Part shown: one piece after another, positions 18,533 through 26,219 of the stretch
Layout of the letters: the number at the start of each line of letters is the position of its first letter
Numbering within the stretch: the first letter of the stretch is position 1
Source: Bacteroidia bacterium
GTDB lineage: Bacteria; Bacteroidota; Bacteroidia; Bacteroidales; JAPLDU01
Length of the DNA: 35,110 bases
Direction of reading: 5' to 3'
Assembly (NCBI GenBank): GCA_026391255.1
Contig: JAPLDU010000088.1
Location: 1 to 35,110, forward strand
Notes under the pieces: model-generated
Told to the model about the DNA's origin: nothing
Seen by the model: the letters and a program-made list of their open reading frames with translations, nothing else
The model's database searches: none
Translations under genes and position numbers: made by a program

Positions 18533-19455
18533 GTTACGAAGGGAAGATGCTTAAGGATTTGAAAATGCCTACTAGAAAAGAAGTTGAAGAAGCATTATTA
18601 AAATCTCTTTTTTACAATAACGGTATCATTAAAGAGTTTGGCGCAGGTGAAGAAATTGTAGATGAAATTGCAAATGAGTTTAATCTTAATAAAGAACAAA
18701 GAAATATATATTTAGAAACCATTTATAAAAAAGAGAATCGTTTAAAAAAATCATCATTATGGCATCGCTTATTGTTTAGGGCTGCTGACAATCTTGCAAA
18801 AGAAAAACTTGTTTCAAGACCATCTTTAACATTTATTATAACAAATAAAAAAGAATGGATGCTAACTGAAGACGGCTATGATAAAGCTTTGAAATTATTA
18901 AGTATACCAAATAATGAAAAAGAGATTTTACCGGTGAAATCGTATGAAGTCCAAAGAATTGTCAAGAAAATCAACGATCAAGAAATACCGTCTGAATATA
19001 ATCCAATCGAACCAAATAAAATCTATACCGTATCAAAGGAAGCTAAGCTAAGAAAAAGAGGTTTCAGATTTGCAATAGTTGAAGCTTACAAATATCAATG
19101 TGCTATTTGTGGATTGAAACTGTTTTCTCCTAATAATCTTCAATGGGAAGTTCAAGCAGCTCACATCGTTCCACATAGTTTAAATGGGAAAGATGATATA
19201 TGGAACGGTTTAGCACTATGTCGTTTGCATCATTGGACTTTTGATGTTGGATGGTTTAGTTTAGAAGATAATTTTCATGTAATTGCTTCAAATAAAATTC
19301 ATTCAATAGATAATATCTATGGAATACGGGGTACTTATAATTTTTTTGAGCATATTTCAAACGAAAAACTATTTTTATTACTCCCTGACAATCAGCATCA
19401 TCATCCCCACATAACCGCTATTAAATGGCATAGAGAAAATATTTTTTGCAAGTAA
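18529..19455 (+). CDS. HNH restriction endonuclease
   Basis: A 308-residue nuclease. The N-terminal ~90 residues (MPTRKEVEEALLKSLFYNNG, DEIANEFNL, WHRLLFRAADNLAKEKLV) look like the winged-helix Mrr_N-type DNA-binding domain found in many restriction enzymes. The C-terminal half holds an HNH domain with a zinc pair C191-x2-C194, the AHIVPH motif at 211-216, Asn in IWNGLALC near 226, C231 and H234/H235. All key residues seem intact, so it is probably active. It begins by an ATGA overlap with the methyltransferase remnant, as expected for translational coupling in a restriction-modification operon. The region is visibly more AT-rich than its neighbours, suggesting horizontal acquisition. With its partner methylase broken, host DNA must be protected otherwise, or the target is modified or foreign DNA. 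Confidence 0.85.
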   Translation: MSYEGKMLKDLKMPTRKEVEEALLKSLFYNNGIIKEFGAGEEIVDEIANEFNLNKEQRNIYLETIYKKENRLKKSSLWHRLLFRAADNLAKEKLVSRPSLTFIITNKKEWMLTEDGYDKALKLLSIPNNEKEILPVKSYEVQRIVKKINDQEIPSEYNPIEPNKIYTVSKEAKLRKRGFRFAIVEAYKYQCAICGLKLFSPNNLQWEVQAAHIVPHSLNGKDDIWNGLALCRLHHWTFDVGWFSLEDNFHVIASNKIHSIDNIYGIRGTYNFFEHISNEKLFLLLPDNQHHHPHITAIKWHRENIFCK

Positions 19456-19468
19456 AATATTTAGGAAA

Positions 19469-19645
19469 ATGAATGAAGAAATAATCTATTTACTAAACAA
19501 AGCAGATATTCAAACTGTCGCACTTGAAGAATTAAATAGGAAGCTGACGAATAAAGAAATTGAGAGTATTATAGAAAAAATTGCTGAAAAGATTAATTGG
19601 TATGATTGTATAGCAAATGCCATAAATGAAAATATTGTAGAATAA
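19469..19645 (+). CDS. Small hypothetical protein (58 aa) in the restriction island
   Basis: A short gene beginning ATG AAT GAA GAA, 13 bases after the HNH stop codon and preceded by an AGGA at 19463-19466. The 58-residue product (start MNEEIIYLLNKADIQTVALE, end CIANAINENIVE) is acidic and predicted largely helical, with a central TNKEIESIIEKIAEKINWYD segment that may form a helical hairpin. No signal peptide or membrane segment is seen. Base composition matches the HNH gene. It may be a regulator, an inhibitor of the nuclease or a passenger; I do not recognise the family. Confidence 0.6.
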   Translation: MNEEIIYLLNKADIQTVALEELNRKLTNKEIESIIEKIAEKINWYDCIANAINENIVE

Positions 19646-19958
19646 ATCTTAAAAATGATTATCTACTTAATACAATCGCAAATACCTTAATATTACTCAA
19701 TTTATACCTTGACGATTCACTATTGATATACTGGTTTTTTATATTTAATCTGCACAAAAGTCAAATCATATTATAATACTATAACTTGAATAAATGAGTG
19801 CAAAGCATAAAAAATAAATACCTTATCAACGAATTGCTGTTTGAGTGAAGTCGAGGAACGAGACGGAACGAGTTCAATTCGTTAAGTCTTTTTTGGTTAC
19901 TTTTTGTGACGACAAAAAGTAATAAAGAAATATTTAAGAAATTCAGTGATCATTTATC
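19646..19958. repeat. AT-rich gap with two inverted repeats
   Basis: This 313-base gap has no gene. AACGAATTG (19828-19836) pairs with CAATTCGTT (19875-19883) around a GAGTGAAGTCGAGG-containing loop. A perfect hairpin follows with 11-base arms TTACTTTTTGT (19897-19907) and ACAAAAAGTAA (19912-19922) and loop GACG. Both look like short dispersed intergenic repeats rather than terminators. The part before 19800 is AT-rich and featureless. Confidence 0.6.
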
Positions 19959-20444
19959 ATGAATAAAAAAGACCAACCCGTTTTGTCTTCAAATGTTTTC
20001 CGTGCCGGGGCAGGCGCCATTATCATAAATGAGCAGGGACAGGTGCTGGCTTTTGAGCGTCTCAATATTCCCGGTTCATGGCAGATGCCGCAGGGTGGGC
20101 TGGATGAAGGGGAAGAACCAATGCAGGCGGTTTTGAGAGAGGTGGAAGAAGAAACGGGTCTGCAACCACAGGATATCAGTCTCATCGCAGAGTACCCGGA
20201 CTGGCTGGCATATGAACTTCCTGTCCCACAACGAAGCCGCAAACATGGCAGGGGACAGGTGCAAAAATGGTTTATATTCAGATTAACAGGTTCAGAAAAT
20301 CAAATTATTCCACAGGCGGTAAGTAATCCTGAATTCAGAGCGTGGAAATGGTTGGAAATGAAAACCCTGATTTCTGAAACCGCTCCTTTTCGCCGCTGCG
20401 TATATGAAAAGCTGGAAATATATTTCAGAGAATTTCTTTATTAG
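19959..20444 (+). CDS. rppH: RNA pyrophosphohydrolase-like Nudix hydrolase
   Basis: A 161-residue Nudix protein of RppH/NudH length. The Nudix box spans residues 46-68 with the pattern G-x5-E-x7-REV-x-EE-x-GL complete. The surrounding PGSWQMPQGGLDEGE and the later KHGRGQVQKWFIFRLTG and FRAWKWLEM match RppH rather than general Nudix enzymes. RppH trims the 5' triphosphate of mRNAs to start their decay; the same fold also acts on diadenosine polyphosphates, which cannot be excluded. It lies alone on the plus strand, converging with the U32 gene across a heptamer array. Confidence 0.85.
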   Translation: MNKKDQPVLSSNVFRAGAGAIIINEQGQVLAFERLNIPGSWQMPQGGLDEGEEPMQAVLREVEEETGLQPQDISLIAEYPDWLAYELPVPQRSRKHGRGQVQKWFIFRLTGSENQIIPQAVSNPEFRAWKWLEMKTLISETAPFRRCVYEKLEIYFREFLY

Positions 20445-20477
20445 TCGAAAGTCAATAGTCGAAAGTCAACAGTCCTG
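20443..20477 (+). repeat. Heptamer array (AGTCGAA type)
   Basis: Five 7-base units, AGTCGAA, AGTCAAT, AGTCGAA, AGTCAAC and AGTCCTG, starting within the rppH stop codon. One of several arrays in the window with 7-base period and AGT core. Confidence 0.85.
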
Positions 20478-20492
20478 AAACCTGATAACGGG

Positions 20493-21779
20493 TTATTCAT
20501 CCTCAAAATAATTCATCTTCACCACTTTATACAGTTTATCCGCCCTCCTGACGAGTTGATCGGTTTTAACCGAAACTTTTGCTCCTTTGGGAGCGTCTGC
20601 CACACTTCCGTTGTCGAGGTGCATTTCAATGATTTGCGTTTCAACAACTCCTGTTGTGGGGCCGGTTACCAAGATTTCATCACCAACCTGAAGCGCGCCT
20701 GCTTCGAGGAGGAATTCGGCAACACCAATGTTGCTGAAATAATTCGTCACTTTTCCAACGTACTGCTTGCGGCGAGTGGCTCCTGACCTGTAAATCCTGC
20801 TCCATTCCCCCATTTTTTCCCCCAGGTAATATCCTTCCCAGAAACCACGGTTAAAAACGGTTGCAAGCCTTTGCTCCCATGCTTTTATCTTTTCGGCTGA
20901 ATAACTTTTATCAAAATACGAATCAATGGCTTCACGGTAACACACAGTAACCGTTTTTACATATTCGGGAGGCCTGGCCCTGCCTTCAATTTTCATCACC
21001 TCAACACCTGCTTCCATTACCAGGTCTAAAAATCCAATGGTGCACAGGTCTTTGGGCGACATAATATACTCATTGTCAATTTCAAGCTCATAGCCTGATT
21101 CTTTATCGGTGACAATGTAGGAGCGACGGCAGGTCTGAAGGCAGGAACCCCTGTTGGCAGAATGGTTGTACTCATGCAGGCTCATGTAACACTTTCCTGA
21201 TATTGCCATGCACAATGCCCCATGAACAAAAATCTCAATCCTGACAAGCTTTCCGGATGGTCCTTTGATTTGCTGTTCTTTTATCTGTCGTGTAATTTCG
21301 GCAACCTGTCTGAGGCTGAGTTCCCGGGCTAGCACCATGACATCGGCAAAATGCGCATAAAATCTAACAGCTTCAATATTGCTGATGTTCACCTGGGTCG
21401 AAATATGAATTTCCATGCCAACCGACCTCGCATAATAAATGACGGACTGGTCAGATGCGATGATGGCTGTTATCCCGTTTACTTTTGCAGCATCAACGAT
21501 GGTCTTCATCAGCTCAACATCATCGTTATAAATTACGGTATTGAGGGTGAGGTAAGTTTTGATATTTTTCTCATTGCAGATGGAAACAATTTTCTGCAGG
21601 TCGTCAATGGTGAAATTAATGGATGATTTAGCCCTCATGTTCAGCTTTTCGATACCGAAATAAACCGAACCGGCGCCTGCCTGTATAGCTGCTGCCAGTG
21701 ATTCCCAGGAACCAACGGGAGCCATCAGTTCAATGGTGTTTCTGTCTGAACTATGATTTATTTGATTTGTGTGATTCAA
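20493..21779 (-). CDS. Peptidase U32 family protein (TrhP/YegQ-like)
   Basis: A 428-residue U32 protein. The family signature is complete: EIFVHGALCMAISGKCYMS, followed by a Cys-rich stretch NRGSCLQTCRRSY that can hold an iron-sulfur cluster, and the N-terminal APVGSWESLAAAIQAGAGSVYFG barrel start. The C-terminal part (KVTNYFSNIGVAEFLLEAGALQVGDEILVTGPTTGV) is the usual beta domain of TrhP. TrhP/YegQ-type members take part in 5-hydroxyuridine formation in tRNA; older annotations call them collagenase-like peptidases. No ATG exists upstream of the conserved start: the options are TTG 21779 (18 residues before ELMAP) or ATG 21725, which would cut the first strand. The TTG is only 15 bases from MITE-like element 2. 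Confidence 0.85.
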   Translation of the reverse strand: MNHTNQINHSSDRNTIELMAPVGSWESLAAAIQAGAGSVYFGIEKLNMRAKSSINFTIDDLQKIVSICNEKNIKTYLTLNTVIYNDDVELMKTIVDAAKVNGITAIIASDQSVIYYARSVGMEIHISTQVNISNIEAVRFYAHFADVMVLARELSLRQVAEITRQIKEQQIKGPSGKLVRIEIFVHGALCMAISGKCYMSLHEYNHSANRGSCLQTCRRSYIVTDKESGYELEIDNEYIMSPKDLCTIGFLDLVMEAGVEVMKIEGRARPPEYVKTVTVCYREAIDSYFDKSYSAEKIKAWEQRLATVFNRGFWEGYYLGEKMGEWSRIYRSGATRRKQYVGKVTNYFSNIGVAEFLLEAGALQVGDEILVTGPTTGVVETQIIEMHLDNGSVADAPKGAKVSVKTDQLVRRADKLYKVVKMNYFEDE

Positions 21780-21793
21780 ATGATTTATATTTT

Positions 21794-22048
21794 ATTATCA
21801 TTATTGTCCCGTTAAATTTTTATGTCGTCACTACGTGACTAAAATGCCGCAATTTATTTCTTGCTACAAAGATTTCATCCCTACGGGATTTAAGTTTTGA
21901 TGTGTCATATTAACCCCGTCAGGGGTGAAATCTTTGTAGAAAAATATTTCTGACAACAATTAGCCCTGTAGGGGTGAAATCTTATAGAAACTTATACATT
22001 CGAGGGATTTAAGATGCTTATAAATATTTTCTCCGGACATCTGTGATT
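21794..22048. mobile_element. MITE-like element 2 (same ends as 10872-11085)
   Basis: Left end ATTATCATTATTGTCC and right end CCGGACATCTGTGATT are near-identical to those of the element at 10872-11085, but the interior differs. Here CTACAAAGATTTCATCCCTA (from 21864) is inverted against GGGGTGAAATCTTTGTAG (ending 21939), and a third partial copy CCCTGTAGGGGTGAAATCTT follows at 21964. There is also GTCAC-TAC-GTGAC at 21827-21839. No ORF. It fills most of the gap between the U32 gene and the GxxExxY remnant. Confidence 0.65.
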
Positions 22049-22072
22049 TTATTTTGTTAATCTTTTAATAAT

Positions 22073-22165
22073 CTAACTTGTCTCACCAAAGTTTATTAAA
22101 AGACCAATTTCAAGATTGTAAGCTTCCAGGTAATTAATTGCCTGGGCAAAATGAACATTAATACC
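22073..22165 (-). pseudogene. GxxExxY protein, C-terminal remnant
   Basis: Thirty codons plus TAG on the minus strand read GINVHFAQAINYLEAYNLE, then IGLLINFGETS. The AQxxNYLxA...GLLINFG pattern is the C-terminal end of the GxxExxY family (about 125 residues, PD-(D/E)XK-nuclease-like), which is often seen as small dispersed genes in Bacteroidota. The conserved GxxExxY N-terminus is missing: the frame opens inside the heptosyltransferase stop region at 22158-22165. It is therefore a broken leftover, probably cut when the heptosyltransferase end and this fragment were joined. It has no start codon and is not expected to be expressed. Confidence 0.75.
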
Positions 22166-23147
22166 TTGTGAACAACAACCTTGCTAAATTAACTATTTTA
22201 TTTTCATCAATATCATTCATACACCTGAAATGTTTTTTCGGGCATTTTGAAAAGCCGATACGGGTGCAGGGACGGCACTTCAGGCCAGTGACTTCCACTA
22301 TCTCTGAATATTCACCGGGAAGATATGGATACATTCCAAATGCCGGAACCGTATTTCCCCACACCGAGATGATGTTTTTCTTAAATGCTGCGGCAATATG
22401 CATAAGCCCTGTGTCGTGGGTGATCGCCAGCCGGGACTGGTGCAGGAGTGATGCAGAACCATTGAGGCTGAATTTTCCACAGGCATTAAAGATCTTGTGG
22501 CCGGCTTCTGCAGCAACCTGTTCACCAATAGTTGAATCATTCCTGTCACCCAAAAGTACTATGGGAAAGTTGATGGCTTTACAAATGGAAATGATCTTTG
22601 CGGGAGGTAATTTTTTAGTGAAATGCTTTGCTCCGATGGCAAATGCAATAAAACCATTCCGGAACTCTTCAGGTAAAACCGAAATATCTGTTTCATCCTC
22701 AGGAGGGACAAAATAATCAAGTCCCTTACCATCATTTACCACATCAAAAAGCCTGACCGCTTCAAAGTACCTGTCCACAATGTGAATGCGCGGAAGTTTA
22801 TCAATTTTAAAGTTGACGAGCAGCCATTTCTGGTATGTCAGCTTGGGAAAAGAGAATGAAAACAGCTTAAGCCGGTCACGGATCATGTTGCTGCGAATAT
22901 TCTTGTGCAGATCGATGATATAATCAAAGCTTTCTGTAGATAAGCTGTCAGTCAGCGCTTTGAGATCATCATCGAAATAATGCAGCTTATCAATATAAGG
23001 ATTGGCCTGAAGAATACCGGCATTCTGTCTTTTGGTCAGGAAGTGCACTTCAGCGCCGGCAACCTGTTGTTTCAGGCATCTGACAACCGGAGTGGTAAGA
23101 ACGATGTCTCCAATTGAACTGAGCCGGATGACAAGAAATTTAACCAA
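22158..23147 (-). CDS. ADP-heptose:LPS heptosyltransferase-like (GT9)
   Basis: A GT9 glycosyltransferase of 329 residues that would add heptose or a related sugar to lipopolysaccharide core at the inner membrane. Features are the N-terminal VIRLSSIGDIVLTTPVVRCL, a first Rossmann half with FDYIIDLHKNIRS, and the donor-binding half with AIGAKHFTKKLP, FPIVLLGDRND, ITHDTGLMHIAAAFKKNIISVWG and a Cys-rich tail (GLKCRPCTRIGFSKCPKKHFRCM). The start is TTG 23147, chosen because the family begins M-K-x-LVIRLSSIGD; the only longer option is another TTG at 23213 that adds 22 residues overlapping atpC. It follows atpC by 10 bases on the same strand, so it is probably the last gene of the atpD-atpC unit. 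Confidence 0.87.
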   Translation of the reverse strand: MVKFLVIRLSSIGDIVLTTPVVRCLKQQVAGAEVHFLTKRQNAGILQANPYIDKLHYFDDDLKALTDSLSTESFDYIIDLHKNIRSNMIRDRLKLFSFSFPKLTYQKWLLVNFKIDKLPRIHIVDRYFEAVRLFDVVNDGKGLDYFVPPEDETDISVLPEEFRNGFIAFAIGAKHFTKKLPPAKIISICKAINFPIVLLGDRNDSTIGEQVAAEAGHKIFNACGKFSLNGSASLLHQSRLAITHDTGLMHIAAAFKKNIISVWGNTVPAFGMYPYLPGEYSEIVEVTGLKCRPCTRIGFSKCPKKHFRCMNDIDENKIVNLARLLFTRY

Positions 23148-23157
23148 TTCAGTATGT

Positions 23158-23409
23158 TCAGATATCTTCAGTTTTATCGGCCAGAACGATGATCTTATTA
23201 TCAGCAGCCTCAACTACTCCGCCTGTGATCTGGTATGTTTCAACTGAACCATCGGCAGACACTATCCTGACTATGCCATGTTTCAGGGTGGAAATTATCG
23301 GAGCATGATTGTTCAGTATTTCAAATGAACCGGATGATCCGGGCAATTGCACAAGGCTGATTTCCCCGGAAAACACTTTTTTCTTTGGTGTGATCAGTTC
23401 TAATGTCAT
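23158..23409 (-). CDS. atpC: F1F0 ATP synthase subunit epsilon (short form)
   Basis: An 83-residue epsilon subunit consisting only of the N-terminal beta-sandwich: MTLELITPKKKVFSGEI, VQLPGSSGSFEILNNHAPII and the GVVEAADNKIIVLAD end. The C-terminal helical domain found in 130-140-residue epsilons, which inhibits ATP hydrolysis in some bacteria, is absent. This short form is common in Bacteroidota. It belongs with atpD upstream but is separated from it by 328 bases containing interspersed repeat copy C, and it is followed 10 bases later by the heptosyltransferase. Confidence 0.93.
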   Translation of the reverse strand: MTLELITPKKKVFSGEISLVQLPGSSGSFEILNNHAPIISTLKHGIVRIVSADGSVETYQITGGVVEAADNKIIVLADKTEDI

Positions 23410-23437
23410 GTTTGATTTATAAGTTACTTTTATATTC

Positions 23438-23645
23438 CTAACCTGGCTGAGTCAGAACCAAACAAGAAATCACAAATCTCAAAATACAAATAACAAATAA
23501 ATTTCAATCAACAAAATGACAAATTCGAAACCGGTTTGTTTCGTATTTGAAAATTTGATATTGTTAATTTTTTGTTTTTTGTTCCGCCGTGGCGGATTGG
23601 AATTTTTTGCCAAAACACGTTAAGATTCTAGAAATAAGGTACTAA
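23438..23645 (+). repeat. ~200-bp interspersed repeat, copy C (between atpD and atpC)
   Basis: Third copy: CCTAACCTGGCTGAGTCAGA at the left, AAATCACAAATCTC, the middle TTTCGTATTTGAAAATTTG, and GCCAAAACACGTTAAGATTC ... AGGTACTAA at the right. Where the other copies have GTGATTTGTTTTTTGG it carries a TCCGCC-GT-GGCGGA palindrome at 23583-23596, apparently a smaller repeat placed inside. Transcription of atpC from an atpD promoter must read through it in antisense orientation, so the transcript could form a long hairpin. Confidence 0.87.
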
Positions 23646-23700
23646 CTATTATAGAACAAAATATTAACTCTGACTGATTAACTATAGTTTCATAACTCAT

Positions 23701-23715
23701 TCCGCCTCAGGCGGA
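23701..23715. repeat. TCCGCCT-C-AGGCGGA palindrome
   Basis: A 15-base inverted repeat with a single central base. It interrupts a short ACTCATN-type array (CATAACTCAT before, CATTCATAACTCA after). Related palindromes lie at 23583-23596 and 28936-28950. Confidence 0.7.
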
Positions 23716-23737
23716 TCATCATTCATAACTCAAATAA

Positions 23738-25282
<1,545 letters not shown>

Positions 25283-25303
25283 TTATACACAATTAATGAA
25301 ATA

Positions 25304-25311
25304 CAAATTTA
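25304..25311 (-). promoter_or_regulatory. Putative -7 box of the atpD promoter
   Basis: On the minus strand TAAATTTG fits TAnnTTTG, 54 bases before the atpD ATG, with no TTTG at -33. Confidence 0.4.
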
Positions 25312-25447
25312 TATGCCTGTTTGTTCGGAAGTAAGAAAAAAGAAAATAGTAACTGGAATCGTTTAAATATATTAAATTTAGAATTACGAATTACGAATAT
25401 AATCAAATGATATTTAGTTGATTAAACAATATTTATGTAATAAATAA

Positions 25448-25712
25448 AACTGCTTATCCACTTCGGTCAAGTAACGACCCCGCCTCCGCAAGTGGCGGAC
25501 TCCCTATTACAGGGGAGGCTGAGAACTGCCAGGTCTTAAAGCCCTCCTGTTTTAGGAGGGTTTGGGAGGTCAAAGGTTATTTCCTGAAATCATTTTATAG
25601 CACATATGCAATATTACATTGATATATAGTCAAATATAAATAAAATCATAAAAATTACGATCAATTAAATTTTGATTTTAAAAATAAACTTGACCGAAGG
25701 GGATAAGCAGTT
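25448..25712. mobile_element. 265-bp MITE-like element with 25-bp terminal inverted repeats
   Basis: The left terminus 25448-25472 (AACTGCTTATCC then CTTCGGTCAAGT around one variable base) is the reverse complement of 25688-25712 at 24 of 25 positions. AAATAA directly flanks both ends (25442-25447 and 25713-25718), a possible target-site duplication, although the area is AT-rich. Inside, the left third is G+C-rich with a TCCGC-GGCGGA palindrome and a hairpin CCCTCCT-GTTTT-AGGAGGG (25542-25560); the right third is very A+T-rich. There is no ORF for a transposase. The rest of the 25250-25797 gap holds only promoter-like sequence. Confidence 0.72.
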
Positions 25713-25769
25713 AAATAAATTTCGGTTTAATATAATTACAGCCATATCGAAAATAGCATAGATTTTCAT

Positions 25770-25777
25770 TAATTTTG
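25770..25777 (+). promoter_or_regulatory. Putative -7 box of the small membrane protein gene
   Basis: TAATTTTG followed by CAT, 20 bases before the ATG at 25798. An exact TAnnTTTG match. Confidence 0.5.
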
Positions 25778-25797
25778 CATACCACGATAATATTCTG

Positions 25798-26175
25798 ATG
25801 AAAAATTCTGATAACTATGGAAATACTGAGCCGGCAGGGAATAATACGGGGAATTCTTCGGATGCTACATTATTATTGGTACATAAGATTCAATTATTAC
25901 TGTCCGAAAAACGTACTTCCTTATCAGTATTAAGAACAGGGATTGCTGTTTTTGCCGTCCCTATTTCTGTTCTCAGTGTACTGATTGCCACTTCGAGATA
26001 TTATAGTCCTGAGAAAGTCTTACAATTTCTCATTCCTGTACTCATTCTTTGCCTGGTAATGACAATTTTGGCATTATACCTTATTATCAGGGCGTTAAAA
26101 AGATTACATCATTTTGATAAGCTGATTAATGACCTGAATAAAACATCAGCAGATATTGCAGGGTTGATGACCTGA
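25798..26175 (+). CDS. Hypothetical protein with two membrane segments
   Basis: A 125-residue protein I do not recognise. A polar Asn/Gly-rich N-terminus (about 40 residues) leads to a first hydrophobic helix (TGIAVFAVPISVLSVLIA, about residues 44-64) and, after a short loop, a second (FLIPVLILCLVMTILALYLI, about 76-98). The C-terminal tail (KRLHHFDKLINDLNKTSADI) looks like an amphipathic or coiled helix. Both ends are probably cytoplasmic. A TAATTTTG box lies just upstream, so it is likely a real, separately expressed gene. It converges on pdxA with a 44-base gap. Confidence 0.75.
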   Translation: MKNSDNYGNTEPAGNNTGNSSDATLLLVHKIQLLLSEKRTSLSVLRTGIAVFAVPISVLSVLIATSRYYSPEKVLQFLIPVLILCLVMTILALYLIIRALKRLHHFDKLINDLNKTSADIAGLMT

Positions 26176-26219
26176 AAGCCTGTTGCCATTAAACCTGACG
26201 AAATAATGGTGTTTGTTTC

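Noticed and set aside
17447-19645. A defence island joining the TauE/SafE transporter with the HNH locus
   Set aside because: The transporter has host-like composition, its own leader from repeat copy B and no functional link; only 18.3-19.65 kb looks foreign.
21864-21991. Riboswitch or structured regulator of the U32 gene
   Set aside because: The blocks are repeated inverted copies of one intergenic repeat without a recognisable aptamer core.
23148-23213. Longer heptosyltransferase start at TTG 23213
   Set aside because: The added 22 residues do not match the family start and overlap atpC; TTG 23147 gives MVKFLVIRLSS.
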